Under the pieces are notes generated by a model. That model saw nothing but the letters and a program-made list of their open reading frames with translations. It was not told the DNA's origin and ran no database searches. Both the position numbers and the translations under genes were made by a program. A stretch of 42,413 bases of DNA, taken from positions 1 to 42,413 of the forward strand of contig NZ_FCNX02000029.1 in NCBI RefSeq assembly GCF_001544835.2. The letters are read 5' to 3'. This document shows, piece after piece, positions 1-7,646 of this stretch (position 1 is the stretch's first letter; each line of letters begins with the position of its first letter). The stretch is from Caballeronia fortuita. GTDB lineage: Bacteria > Pseudomonadota > Gammaproteobacteria > Burkholderiales > Burkholderiaceae.

Positions 1-77
1 CTGGCGCTCCCCGCGAAAATCCGCAAGGCCATCAATGCGGACGGCAAATGTCCCGAAAGTCTGAAGAATAGCGCGGC
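1..77. repeat. Left copy of 77-bp terminal direct repeat (circular join)
   Basis: Bases 1-77 are identical to 42337-42413. The Sak4-like gene reads through the join in frame, so the true molecule is circular or circularly permuted, of about 42,336 bp. A 77-base overlap equals a common assembler k-mer size, so this is more likely the trace of assembling a circular or permuted genome than a biological terminal repeat. Confidence 0.95.
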
Positions 78-156
78 TGAATTCGATCGGCAGCGCACGG
101 CAGCGCAAGCTGGTGGGAAGGAACTGGCAGATTTGAATGCACAGGTGGGCGCATGA
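1..156 (+). CDS. C-terminal part of Sak4-like recombinase ATPase (continues from window end)
   Basis: This is the last 51 codons and stop of the ATPase gene that starts with GTG at 41521 and runs off the right end. Joining the two ends over the 77-bp overlap gives one uninterrupted 323-residue protein. The stop (154-156) overlaps the ATG of the next gene (153-155) in an ATGA junction, which shows the two are translated together. The segment is Ala/Gln-rich and carries no catalytic motif; the Walker motifs lie in the part at the other end of the window. Confidence 0.85.
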   Translation: MALPAKIRKAINADGKCPESLKNSAAEFDRQRTAAQAGGKELADLNAQVGA

Positions 157-737
157 AGTTCGAACAAGGTGATCGCGTAGTCGCGAAAGTTAGCCCCGTT
201 GCAGGCCGCCAAGGCACGGTCCTGAACGTCAAAGGATCGTCCATCGTAGTGATGCTGGACGGCAACGAATCCGAAATGTCGCGCACGTGGCATTTGCACG
301 AATCGGACATTGATCTGGTGGTGATGGTGGAAGCCGTGAAGCTGCCCGACGAATTCGATGCGACGGCCACCGCCCTGGGCATCACGCGCGAAGCGGTCCA
401 GCAGGATATGGCGAAGGTTTTTGACATTCGGGACGATGCCGTGATTCTGGACGCGCCTGGCTATCAAAGCCTGGCCCGAGTGCTGGCGCGCGCGTTCGCG
501 CAGGCCGCGCACGGAAAGGGAAAGGAACGCCACGCGCAGGATGGCGAACCGTTCGATTCGCAGGTTATGCAGGAAGGCGCAAAGCGGTTCGGCGTCGGCG
601 CCCTGCTGTTTCAGGCGTTCAAGAAATCCGAAGAATCGCAGCGCCTTCAGCATGATGCTGCGATCCGCGAATTGCTTGGTTCCATCGTGTACCTGGCTGG
701 CGCAGTCATCGCAATGGAACGCGCTCACCATGCCTGA
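153..737 (+). CDS. Hypothetical protein with KOW-like N-terminus
   Basis: 194 residues, not recognised as a named family. Residues 1-55 (GDRVVAKVSPVAGRQGTVL, then a second strand-rich half) look like a KOW or SH3-like beta barrel, a fold often found in proteins that touch nucleic acid or ribosomes. The rest is mostly helical and alanine-rich. It is translationally coupled to the recombinase ATPase upstream (ATGA) and overlaps the next gene by 8 bp, so it belongs to the recombination and replication operon. The function is unknown; a role as a recombination accessory is only an inference from position. Confidence 0.75.
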   Translation: MKFEQGDRVVAKVSPVAGRQGTVLNVKGSSIVVMLDGNESEMSRTWHLHESDIDLVVMVEAVKLPDEFDATATALGITREAVQQDMAKVFDIRDDAVILDAPGYQSLARVLARAFAQAAHGKGKERHAQDGEPFDSQVMQEGAKRFGVGALLFQAFKKSEESQRLQHDAAIRELLGSIVYLAGAVIAMERAHHA

Positions 738-942
738 TTTGCTCGACGCGGCGCAGGACAGAATCGAAATCGATCTGGCCCAGGCCATGCAGGTTCAAAG
801 GGAACGCGCCAAGGCATCGGCGCTGGTTGTACCTTCGGGTTTTTGTCATAACCCGAAGTGCGGGGAAGAGTTTGCGGGCGACAATGAAAGACTGTTTTGT
901 GGTCCTAATTGTGCTCGCGAATTCGACAGATTTAAGCGATAA
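730..942 (+). CDS. Small zinc-finger protein (TraR/DksA-like size and layout)
   Basis: 70 residues, starting at the ATG overlapping the end of the preceding gene. The N-terminal half is a charged helix with a LAQAMQVQRERA stretch; the C-terminal half has two cysteine pairs, CHNPKC and CGPNC, about 17 residues apart, able to bind one zinc ion. Size and layout resemble short phage TraR/DksA proteins that bind RNA polymerase, but the cysteine spacing (CX4C, CX3C) differs from the usual CXXC pairs, so the match is loose. A rho-independent terminator follows the stop at once. Confidence 0.7.
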   Translation: MPDLLDAAQDRIEIDLAQAMQVQRERAKASALVVPSGFCHNPKCGEEFAGDNERLFCGPNCAREFDRFKR

Positions 943-952
943 TTTAGGCTTA

Positions 953-979
953 CCGCCAGATGGCCTTCTGGCGGTTTTT
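953..979 (+). terminator. Rho-independent terminator after the small zinc-finger gene
   Basis: A perfect 8-bp stem (CCGCCAGA / TCTGGCGG) with a 6-base loop is followed by TTTTTA. It sits inside the rightward operon, before the Acb2-like gene, so it may only attenuate transcription of the downstream genes. Confidence 0.85.
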
Positions 980-1002
980 ACACCGGGAAAACAGGCATAA
1001 AA

Positions 1003-1281
1003 ATGGATAATCAGCACAAACAAATCAGCGGGTATCGCGAACTTGACCAGGCCGATATCGACTTGATTAACCGAATCAAGGCGCACGGGGAAGAAACGAA
1101 AAAGCTGGTGGATGAAGTTCAGCGCCGCACAGCGAAGCAGTACACCGCAGCGAAGGGCGACGAAGAATTGCAGGCGGTCGCCATCGAAGCGATGGGCTGG
1201 GAAGAGGAAGGCATTCGATTCCTGCGCCTGGGCTTCATGCAATTGACGCGCGCTGTAGCGCAGCCGTCCACGTTCGCCTAA
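1003..1281 (+). CDS. Acb2/Tad1-family cyclic-nucleotide sponge (anti-CBASS type)
   Basis: 92 residues. The N-terminal motif GYRELDQADIDLINRIK (residues 10-26) and the C-terminal GFMQLTRAVAQP are hallmarks of the Acb2/Tad1 hairpin family as I know it: small helical phage proteins that form hexamers and sequester the cyclic oligonucleotide or cyclic ADP-ribose signals of CBASS and Thoeris defence. The length fits Acb2 (about 90-100 residues) rather than Tad1. It lies between two transcription-related stem-loops in the rightward operon, between the zinc-finger gene and ssb. Membership is seen in the sequence motifs; ligand specificity is not determined by anything visible here. Confidence 0.82.
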   Translation: MDNQHKQISGYRELDQADIDLINRIKAHGEETKKLVDEVQRRTAKQYTAAKGDEELQAVAIEAMGWEEEGIRFLRLGFMQLTRAVAQPSTFA

Positions 1282-1312
1282 CCGCAGCACGCCCCACAGA
1301 ATCGAAAACTAC

Positions 1313-1774
1313 ATGGCATCCCTTAATAAAGTCGAATTGATCGGCCACCTTGGCGCCGATCCTGAAAGCCGATATCTGCCCAGCGGCGATGCAGTAACGT
1401 CGCTTCGCATCGCGACTTCAGAAAGCTGGAAGGACAAAGAAAGCGGCGAACGGAAGGAACGCACGGAATGGCATCGCGTTAGTGCGTTCGGCAAGCTGGC
1501 CGAAATCATGAATGAATATCTGCGCAAGGGCGCGCAGGTGTACATCGAAGGCAGCCTGCAAACCCGCAAGTGGACGGACCAGCAAGGCGTGGAACGGTAC
1601 AGCACCGAAATTCGCGCGGACAAAATGCTGATGCTTGGCGGTCGCCGTGAAGGCGGCAGCCAGGAAGGTGGCGAGCGAAGCGCGCGCCCCGCATCCAGCG
1701 GCCAGCAGCGCCCGCCCGCATCGAAGCCCAGCGGCGGCGGGTTCGATGAAATGGACGATGATATCCCGTTTTGA
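1313..1774 (+). CDS. ssb: Single-stranded DNA-binding protein
   Basis: 153 residues with a typical bacterial-type OB fold: N-terminal NKVELIGHLGADPESRY, then ERTEWHRVSAFGKLAEI and VYIEGSLQTRKW. A Gly/Ser/Pro-rich linker follows, ending in the acidic tip DDDIPF, the conserved hook by which SSB recruits partner proteins. It coats ssDNA during replication and recombination. In this operon it completes a set with the RecE-like exonuclease and Sak4-like ATPase; phage Sak4 proteins are known to work with a cognate SSB. A strong terminator follows 20 bp after the stop. Confidence 0.97.
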   Translation: MASLNKVELIGHLGADPESRYLPSGDAVTSLRIATSESWKDKESGERKERTEWHRVSAFGKLAEIMNEYLRKGAQVYIEGSLQTRKWTDQQGVERYSTEIRADKMLMLGGRREGGSQEGGERSARPASSGQQRPPASKPSGGGFDEMDDDIPF

Positions 1775-1794
1775 GCGGTTACCCAGCCCGGCAG

Positions 1795-1819
1795 AAGCCC
1801 GCCCAGCGCGGGCTTTTTT
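1795..1819 (+). terminator. Rho-independent terminator after ssb
   Basis: An 8-bp stem AAGCCCGC / GCGGGCTT with a 5-base loop runs into six T residues. It separates ssb from the metalloprotease gene, which has its own promoter. Confidence 0.92.
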
Positions 1820-1827
1820 GCGCCCAC

Positions 1828-1856
1828 TTGTGTTTCCAAAAGCAAACACATATACT
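1828..1856 (+). promoter_or_regulatory. Promoter-operator of the TTGTGT family (site 1)
   Basis: A -35 box TTGTGT (1828-1833), a 17-bp spacer and a -10 box TATACT (1851-1856). The spacer holds the dyad TGTTTCCAAAAGCAAACA (1831-1848), found in near-identical form at five other places. It lies directly after the ssb terminator and 50 bp before the metalloprotease start, as expected for an independent promoter. A GTTTAAAC octamer follows at 1868. Confidence 0.8.
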
Positions 1857-1906
1857 GTGCTCACTGCGTTTAAACGCTATCACAAACAAAAGAAAGGGGC
1901 TTTCAC

Positions 1907-2578
1907 ATGCAGACCATGAACCGGGAAACCTGGCTTAACGCGATGGCCGCAAAAATGCTGCCGCGCTTCGAAGAATTGGGCATGAAGGTGCCGCCCTTCC
2001 GCGTCGCGGTGGGTTTCACGTCTTCGGGCAAGTCGATGCAGGTAAGCGGCGAATGCTGGCACAGCAGCACCAGCGCAGATAACCGTTTCGAAATCCTGAT
2101 TTCGCCCATCCGTGGCAGCGAAGAATCCGACCGTATCGCGGCCACGCTCGCACACGAATTGATCCACGCGGCGGTGGGGTTCGAGTGCGGCCACAAGGGC
2201 GATTTCCTGAAAATGGCGCTGGCCATCGGCCTGGAACGCCCCGTTACGCACAGCATGCCCAGCCCCGTGTTTTCCGCCTGGGTCGCGCCGTTCATCTCTG
2301 AACTTGGCCCGATCCCGCATGCGAAGCTGTCGTGGCCCACGGCGGGCGGCAGTGGCGACGGCGGCGAAGAAGGCGGCGAAGGTTCTGGCCTGGATGCCGG
2401 GAAGGCCAGTTCTAACCAGAAGAAAAAGCAGAAAACGCGGCTGATTAAAGCCTGCTGCGCCGAATGTGGCTACACCGTGCGCGTTACCGCGCGCTGGCTC
2501 GAAGTCGGCCCGCCCCACTGCCCCGACCACGGCGCGATGGAAACCGATGCGGCGGATGAACCGGAAGAAACAGAGTAA
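1907..2578 (+). CDS. SprT-like zinc metalloprotease
   Basis: 223 residues. The active-site helix LAHELIHAAVG (HELIH, residues 83-87) gives the HExxH zinc motif, with GHKGDF about ten residues on supplying a third likely ligand, as in SprT/Spartan-like proteins. After an acidic Gly-rich linker comes a basic patch (KKKQK) and a zinc ribbon (CAEC near 184-187, HCPDH near 204-208). SprT-like proteases cut proteins, in eukaryotes DNA-protein crosslinks; the target here is unknown. The ATG at 1907 is preceded by AAAGGGG. It has its own promoter-operator after the ssb terminator and is the last rightward gene. Confidence 0.8.
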   Translation: MQTMNRETWLNAMAAKMLPRFEELGMKVPPFRVAVGFTSSGKSMQVSGECWHSSTSADNRFEILISPIRGSEESDRIAATLAHELIHAAVGFECGHKGDFLKMALAIGLERPVTHSMPSPVFSAWVAPFISELGPIPHAKLSWPTAGGSGDGGEEGGEGSGLDAGKASSNQKKKQKTRLIKACCAECGYTVRVTARWLEVGPPHCPDHGAMETDAADEPEETE

Positions 2579-2584
2579 GCCACC

Positions 2585-2610
2585 AGCAGGCCGCGCCAGC
2601 GGCCTGCTTT
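2585..2610 (+). terminator. Terminator after the metalloprotease gene
   Basis: A 10-bp stem AGCAGGCCGC / GCGGCCTGCT with a GCCA loop, starting 7 bases after the stop codon; the T tract is only TTT. Confidence 0.7.
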
Positions 2611-2715
2611 GTCCTTCTGGATAGTCTGGCGCCAGCGACAGCCCGCCAGCGGCGCCACGGGCGCGTGGCGCGGTCGCGCGATGGTGTTTCGTTCTTCTGG
2701 ATAGCGCAGACGTGA

Positions 2716-2740
2716 AAAAACCCGCACGCGGCGGGTTTTT
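2716..2740. terminator. Bidirectional terminator at the convergent junction
   Basis: Stem AAAAACCCGC / GCGGGTTTTT with a 5-base loop. It has a T run on either strand, so it can stop both the rightward early transcript and the leftward late transcript. Confidence 0.88.
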
Positions 2741-2908
2741 CGTCGGAGACTTGAACGGCAGTTTCTGCGCGCTCCGCAGCCACAGCGGTTTCCACTGTAT
2801 CGGCTGATTGGCTACACCGGGGGATGCGCCAGCAAGCTGCTACACCGGGAAGGATTCACAGCAAGAAAGTAAATTTTACCTGCGGAAATTGGGCTGCGCA
2901 AGTGCTTA

Positions 2909-3967
2909 TTATTCTGCGTTGTCCGAAACGGTCCCGTTCATCACGTCTTCCACTTCGCCATCACTGTTCGGCAGTTCACAATCGATAACGCATCGATAGC
3001 CAGCCTTCGAAAGCGAGTGGCGAACGCGCTTCACCAGCCAGGTGCCATTCACGTCCTTTCGGAATCCGGACAGTTCCAGCAGACATTCCGCCGTGATGCG
3101 CGGATCGCCTGGCGTGTTGATGGACAGGCTGAACGCTCCGCGCGCCCGCCGCGCCAGTTCGGCCTTGGCGGCGGCCAGCGCCATTTCCTGCGTGGGAAAA
3201 TACTGCTTCAAGCGCTTAACTGGTTCGCCAGTGCCAGCCGTTACTTCGTGGCGCCTTGCCGCTCGCTTGGCGTGGTAATACGCCACCACCGTACCAGCCG
3301 ATTCGCGCGTTGATCGTCGCATGCTGAACGCCCCGCACATATCCGCCGTGATGGAGATTGTGGGCAGCGCTGCGCCGCTCGCGGTCGTGGCCGCGCCCCG
3401 CTTCGTGAAAATCAGCTTGCCGCCCGCAGGCTTCGCTATGGCGTCGTATTTCTTCGCCACTCGCAGCAGCAAATTCATATCCGATTCTTCGGACTGGTCA
3501 ATATGCGGCAGATTCACGCTGGCCAGGTCGCCGGAAACCAGCGCATCCATGCCGTGTTCGCTGGCCATCTTTTGGACCATCGCGCCAATGGTGGTTCCCA
3601 CCTTCCAGGCGCGCGTCTTATGGCTCTGAAAATCCACTTTGCCTTTCGGCGTTTGATCCCACGGCGCAGCGTTCGCGCCAATAACAAGCTGCTGCGGCCA
3701 GCCTTGAATGCTCACATCGTCACAGACGAAAATGCCTTTCGCTTGCAGGGCGCCCGCGTATCCCAGCGATAGCGCCAGTTCGGCGCCCGTGGGCGGCAGC
3801 GCGATGGGCTTTTGCGGGTCGCTGTCCGCCAGGACGATTTCCAGCTTGTCGGCGTTCTCGCCCGATTCGTCCACCAGGTCCAGCGAAACGAACCGTTCCG
3901 CGATGATGGCCGTAATGTCCGAATCGTTCGCGGTCACGGTATAAGCGGGAAGCACATTCACGTCCAC
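2909..3967 (-). CDS. Tail protein gpD (P2-like late control D / baseplate hub)
   Basis: 352 residues, about the length of P2 gpD (387). It follows tail protein X in the same order as in P2-like phages. Family knowledge places gpD in the T4 gp27-like hub that sits on the spike trimer at the tube end. Visible features are the N-terminal ITAIIAERFVSLDLVDE, DKLEIVLADSD and LSLGY, the core EESDMNLLLRVAKKYD, and the C-terminal half with VVAYYHAKRAAR and VKRVRHSLSKAGY. It overlaps the start of X by 10 bp. It is the last late gene, ending 170 bp before the bidirectional terminator. Confidence 0.88.
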   Translation of the reverse strand: MDVNVLPAYTVTANDSDITAIIAERFVSLDLVDESGENADKLEIVLADSDPQKPIALPPTGAELALSLGYAGALQAKGIFVCDDVSIQGWPQQLVIGANAAPWDQTPKGKVDFQSHKTRAWKVGTTIGAMVQKMASEHGMDALVSGDLASVNLPHIDQSEESDMNLLLRVAKKYDAIAKPAGGKLIFTKRGAATTASGAALPTISITADMCGAFSMRRSTRESAGTVVAYYHAKRAARRHEVTAGTGEPVKRLKQYFPTQEMALAAAKAELARRARGAFSLSINTPGDPRITAECLLELSGFRKDVNGTWLVKRVRHSLSKAGYRCVIDCELPNSDGEVEDVMNGTVSDNAE

Positions 3968-4179
3968 AGCGTTACCTCCTGCGTGGTCGCTTTCTTCGTG
4001 TCGGCGTCGATGGTCGGCAGCACCACGGAAACGCCAGCCGACAGAACCGGCCCCAGGTCAGCCAGGCCGAAATTAGCGGCCAGCAGGGCATTCACGATTG
4101 CGGTGGTGGCCGCGCCGTATTGCTTCCAGGCGATATAGTCCAGCGTGTCGCCATCGCGGGTAATGTAAGTCAGGCTCAT
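3958..4179 (-). CDS. Tail protein X (LysM-type)
   Basis: 73 residues, the normal size for P2 gpX. Residues 5-55 form one LysM-like module beginning YITRDGDTLDYIAWKQYG, with the usual second half PVLSAGVSVVLP. LysM modules bind peptidoglycan-like sugars; in tails the protein is a small baseplate or tail-tip component. The start overlaps the end of gene U by 4 bp (ATGA), and its end overlaps gene D. Confidence 0.92.
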   Translation of the reverse strand: MSLTYITRDGDTLDYIAWKQYGAATTAIVNALLAANFGLADLGPVLSAGVSVVLPTIDADTKKATTQEVTLWT

Positions 4180-5123
4180 GAAGTCAGCTTTTTAAGCAGC
4201 GAGTTTGCGGCGCTTTCCGTGCTCGCCAGCAGAGAAGAAACGCCCGTGGTTGCCGTCGATGCCGCGTCAAGCGCGCTGGTGGCGCTCGCCGGAATCCCGC
4301 TCGCCATCAGCTTGATGTTATCCACCACGCGCGTGGCCGATGCCGCGTGAGAACCCAGCGCACCAACTTTATCCATCAGCGTTTTCGTGCCGCTCAATGC
4401 GCCCGCCACCGTGCCGATGGATTTAACTTGTGCGGCCACGTCTGCGGCGGTCGCGCGTAGGTCATTCACCACATCGATGGATCGGTTCAGCGCGCCCACT
4501 GCGCTGGCCGCTTCGGCCATCACCGGCGCCACGGCAGCCGTTACCTGCGCCGCCGCGCTTTTCAGGCTGCCCAGCGCCGTGGCCGCCGTCGATTGAACGG
4601 ACTTCACCATGCCGGAAAAACCAGACAGCGCGCTGGCGGTCGATGATGTGGCGCCGGTCACCGCGCCCGCCGCGCTCGATGCGTTATCCAGGATATCGCT
4701 GGCATCGCTGGCGGTTTCGCCATCATCGAATTTCTTCAGTGACAGCGAGAACTCCACTTTGCGCGGCGTGCCGCTGGTGTCGTGCGCCGCCTGCTTTTCG
4801 TCCAGCTTTTCGATAACCCAGCGGCCCTGCACAAAGCCCATGCTATCGACAAGCTGGTAAGGGCTGCCCTGGTCGGCCATTTGCCGCAGCGCGTCCAGGC
4901 TTTCGATATCGCCCTTCCAGTTCGGATACAGCACGCCAGGCAAAACCAGCGTGTCGTTTTCCGGTCCCGTGAATTGCAGCGCGTCCATTTGGCCGAAGCG
5001 TTCTTGCGCTGGCCACTTCCAGCCCGTGGTGCGCTGCCATTCCTGAAACACAATGGTGTTTAGCGAAAACTGGAAGTCATCCAGCACCATCAAAACGGGG
5101 CTGTTACCGCTATCGTTCGCCAT
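4176..5123 (-). CDS. Tail protein U with long alanine-rich extension
   Basis: 315 residues. Residues 8-135 match the P2 gpU family (LMVLDDFQFSLNTIVFQEWQR, then KVEFSLSLKKFDD), which caps or completes the tail. P2 gpU is only about 159 residues; here a further 175 residues of Ala/Ser/Val-rich helical or coiled-coil sequence follow (repeated SAAGAV, TAATAL, SAVGAL patterns). Such an extension also occurs in other phages where U carries a tail-end domain. It lies between tape measure and X, as in P2. Confidence 0.88.
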   Translation of the reverse strand: MANDSGNSPVLMVLDDFQFSLNTIVFQEWQRTTGWKWPAQERFGQMDALQFTGPENDTLVLPGVLYPNWKGDIESLDALRQMADQGSPYQLVDSMGFVQGRWVIEKLDEKQAAHDTSGTPRKVEFSLSLKKFDDGETASDASDILDNASSAAGAVTGATSSTASALSGFSGMVKSVQSTAATALGSLKSAAAQVTAAVAPVMAEAASAVGALNRSIDVVNDLRATAADVAAQVKSIGTVAGALSGTKTLMDKVGALGSHAASATRVVDNIKLMASGIPASATSALDAASTATTGVSSLLASTESAANSLLKKLTS

Positions 5124-5125
5124 GC

Positions 5126-7144
5126 TTAGAATCCGCTGTCGTAAAGGCCAGAACCCAGGCGCGGCTGCGGAACGCCTAGCATCCTGCTAACTTCCAGCGC
5201 CGCGTCCTTACCGGACTGGCCAGGCTGCTGGTGGAAATTGATGTTGTATTGGCGGTTATCCTGCGTTGTGCCGCCTGCCGTCTTCGCTGCGGGCGCGGGC
5301 ATTTCGTCCTTATCCCAGCCCATCAGGTTCCTGAAACGCGCCTTAAGGAACTGGCCAGCGGGCATGTGGAACGATGCGGCCAGCCAGTCGCCCTTCGCCA
5401 TATCTTTTTTGCCCTGGTCTTCGTCCACATCGGGCAGGCCCGCAGCCTTCGCGGCTTCCAGCGCAATGCCAGCAAGACCGGCAGCCAGGCCCAGCTTGCC
5501 GACGAAGCCCAGCACGCCCTTAGCCGCACCGCCAGCCGCGCCGCTTACGCCATTGGCCGCACCTTCCAGTTCCTTAAGGGATGCGACGGTGCGCGCCAGT
5601 TTGATGCCCGCCATCAGCGTAAGCGCCCCGCCCGCTGCCGTCAGCACGGGCGCCGCCGCAATGGCGCCCACCGTAAGCCCGCCGATGCCGATAACAACAG
5701 CCTTCATGAATCGCGGGTTTTCGTCCGCGAAGTGATTCACGGACTCGAGCGCCGATGCTACGCGCTCCATTGCGCTGGCAAGTGCAGGCGTCAGCACGCG
5801 CCCCACACGTTCCTGGGCATCGTCCAGGCGTGCATGCGCGTTATCGATTTTGCCCGCCGTGGACTTCTGGTTAGCCTGGTCGGATTCTTCATAGCCTGCG
5901 GCTTGCAGGACGTTTCGACGGTCCTTCCAAATGTTCGAACTGAAAAGCACGCGATTAACCAGCATGCTGGCGGCGTTAGTATTCGACGCGATGGCATTAA
6001 CGAAAGCCAACACCTGCGCCGGGTCGCTTGTATCCACGCCACGCTTTTTCGCCAGCGGAATCAAATGCCGGTCAACCCAGGTTTGTGGGTCTTTTAGGAA
6101 CGTCTGCGCATCGATCAGCGCGTCAGGCGAAACGGTTTTCACCTTGCCGGTTTTGTCGAACTTCACGCCCGACCGATTCAACAGACCAAGCTGCATCATG
6201 TGATCGAAGGCGCCATGCGTCTGGTGGCCGCCGATCCATGAATTAACCAGCGTGCTGCCTGACGTGCCGTAACGGTCGGCGCCCATCATCTGCTGAAGGA
6301 ACGTATCGCCATAGAATGCTTCGTCGCTCATGGCCTGCGCTGCGGCCTTACCTGTTCGCGATGCGGTCAGCAGGTCGCTAACTGTCACCTTGCCATTGGA
6401 ACCGGTCAGCGCCTTAAAGCCCCAATTGTATTTTTCACGCATGGCCGCAGGGTCGGCAGCGCCGCCGCGTTCTTCCGCCACCTTCGCCATTTGGTAGGCC
6501 GAATCACCGGAAGCCAGGTCCGTGTGGTGCAAGCGGTCGTATAGCTTCAGCCCTGAAATGGCCTTTAGCGCGGTCGGCAGCGCTTCGATGGCGTGGTGGG
6601 CATCGCCAAGCGCCGTGCGCAGTTCGCTAACGGTATCCGTGGCCTTCGTGACAGAAACGCCAAACTGTTTGGAACGCTCCGCAGCGCCGATCATTTCATC
6701 AGCATCATGCTTAGAAACGCCCGAATTGCGGATAACAGCCACCACGTTTTCGCGCTCGATGGCGGCATGGATGCCCTTCGACAGCGCCCCGCCCATCGCC
6801 AGGCCAGTGGCGCCAGCAGCCACGCCCGCACCAGCGAGTTTGCCGCCCACGGAACGCATTTTTTCATAGCGTTCCTGCGAGCGGTTTAACTTGTCCTGCG
6901 CCGCGCGCAGGCGGTCGATGGTGGTAACGGTCTGCGCGTATTTGGAACGCAGGCTGTCCACGTCTTTGCCTGCGTCGCGCAGGGTAGAAATGGACTTTCC
7001 CAGCAGGCGCTGGCGGGCTGCTACTTCGCGAATTTCCTTTCCGATTTCGCGAAGGGCGGTCGTGGTCGAACCGAAAGCGCCTTTCAGGCCGCTGGTGATC
7101 GAACCGCCTATGATGATTGAAGCGTTCAGCCGCTTGTTAGACAT
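5126..7144 (-). CDS. Tail tape measure protein
   Basis: 672 residues from the chosen start MSNKRLNASIIIGG at 7144. The N-terminus is the usual TMP opening (GGSITSGLKGAF), followed by a coiled coil (about 30-100), then a MASLAMGG-like hydrophobic stretch and a long helical body; a hydrophobic segment near residues 480-525 (VVIGIGGLTVGAIAAAP) would be membrane-active. The protein fixes tail length and is expelled into the host envelope. The in-frame reading continues upstream to a Met 12 codons earlier, but the chosen ATG overlaps the stop of the E' frame (7144-7146) and has GCAAGGG before it. 672 residues would predict a fairly short tail. Confidence 0.93.
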   Translation of the reverse strand: MSNKRLNASIIIGGSITSGLKGAFGSTTTALREIGKEIREVAARQRLLGKSISTLRDAGKDVDSLRSKYAQTVTTIDRLRAAQDKLNRSQERYEKMRSVGGKLAGAGVAAGATGLAMGGALSKGIHAAIERENVVAVIRNSGVSKHDADEMIGAAERSKQFGVSVTKATDTVSELRTALGDAHHAIEALPTALKAISGLKLYDRLHHTDLASGDSAYQMAKVAEERGGAADPAAMREKYNWGFKALTGSNGKVTVSDLLTASRTGKAAAQAMSDEAFYGDTFLQQMMGADRYGTSGSTLVNSWIGGHQTHGAFDHMMQLGLLNRSGVKFDKTGKVKTVSPDALIDAQTFLKDPQTWVDRHLIPLAKKRGVDTSDPAQVLAFVNAIASNTNAASMLVNRVLFSSNIWKDRRNVLQAAGYEESDQANQKSTAGKIDNAHARLDDAQERVGRVLTPALASAMERVASALESVNHFADENPRFMKAVVIGIGGLTVGAIAAAPVLTAAGGALTLMAGIKLARTVASLKELEGAANGVSGAAGGAAKGVLGFVGKLGLAAGLAGIALEAAKAAGLPDVDEDQGKKDMAKGDWLAASFHMPAGQFLKARFRNLMGWDKDEMPAPAAKTAGGTTQDNRQYNINFHQQPGQSGKDAALEVSRMLGVPQPRLGSGLYDSGF

Positions 7145-7290
7145 TACCCTTGCAGTTCCTTTAGCCCGTCCAGCCACCACACGAACCGCGAAGACGGCAT
7201 GGCCATGATTTCCGATTCACCCCAGCCGGTATGGCTGGCCAGGGTAAGCGCTCCGCGTCGGATGAATTCGGGCGCTAGGAAGGAAAACCC
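7144..7290 (-). CDS. gpE' frameshift extension (-1 frame of tail chaperone)
   Basis: Downstream of gene E the -1 frame stays open from the slippery heptamer to a TAA at 7146-7144 and encodes a sensible domain containing WGESEIMAMPSSRF and VWWLDGLKEL. This is typical of the second domain of gpE-gpE' type tail chaperones (short helix, then W/L-rich end). It has no good start of its own and is expected only as a fusion of about 144 residues with gpE. The stop overlaps the start of the tape measure gene. Confidence 0.82.
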   Translation of the reverse strand, partial: GFSFLAPEFIRRGALTLASHTGWGESEIMAMPSSRFVWWLDGLKELQG

Positions 7291-7577
7291 ACGTAGGCCG
7301 CCACGATGCGGTTATAGTCGCGCACCGGCAGCGCCTTCAATTGGTCGGGCGTGATTTCGCAGAGATTCGCGAACAGGAAAATTTCGCGTTCCAGGTCCGT
7401 GCCCTTCTGTTCCTGCATCGCCACCTGGTCGCGCAGCAGCGGTTCCCGCATTTTCAGCGCCGTGACAGGTGCGCCGCCGACGTTCATAGGGCGCGACAGC
7501 GTGATGGATGCGTGGCCATCGTGATGCTGCACGAAGTCTTCCGGTTTCTGTTCCGTGTTTTTGCGGCTGCCAGCCAT
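7275..7577 (-). CDS. Tail assembly chaperone gpE
   Basis: 100 residues. Placed between tail tube and tape measure, the canonical position. The core ITLSRPMNVGGAPVTALKMREP and LFANLCEITPDQLKALPVRDYNRI is the P2 gpE/Mu gp41-like family. It binds the tape measure during tail assembly and is not part of the virion. The last codons contain G GGT TTT, a canonical -1 slippery heptamer, leading into gpE'. A GAAAG-CCA-CTTTC hairpin element lies 23 bp before the start. Confidence 0.92.
   Translation of the reverse strand: MAGSRKNTEQKPEDFVQHHDGHASITLSRPMNVGGAPVTALKMREPLLRDQVAMQEQKGTDLEREIFLFANLCEITPDQLKALPVRDYNRIVAAYVGFPS
7284..7290 (-). promoter_or_regulatory. Programmed -1 ribosomal frameshift site GGGTTTT
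   Basis: On the coding strand the heptamer reads G GGT TTT in the E frame, fitting X XXY YYZ exactly (X=G, Y=T), three codons before the E stop. Slipping back one base gives GGG TTT T and joins E to the open E' frame. P2 uses TTTTTTG at the matching place. Confidence 0.82.
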
Positions 7578-7599
7578 GATTCGAATTCCTTTGTATTTT

Positions 7600-7614
7600 T
7601 GAAAGCCACTTTCA
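7600..7614. repeat. Hairpin element TGAAAG-CCA-CTTTCA
   Basis: A 6-bp stem with a 3-base loop in the gap between tail tube and gene E. One of about a dozen GAAAG-NNN-CTTTC copies in the genome. Confidence 0.75.
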
Positions 7615-7646
7615 GCCAGGACCGAAGCCCTGGCCGTTCGCGGTTC

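Larger units (their letters stand above)
2579..2908. other. Convergent intergenic region between early-right and late operons
   Basis: These 330 bases separate the end of the rightward genes from the end of the leftward late genes; I see no gene in them. They contain two terminators (2585-2610 and 2716-2740), a duplicated TTCTGGATAG (about 2614 and 2694), a duplicated GCTACACCGGG (2811-2821 and 2839-2849) and the near-palindrome GTAAATTTTAC (2869-2879), which recurs at 23955-23965. Confidence 0.8.
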
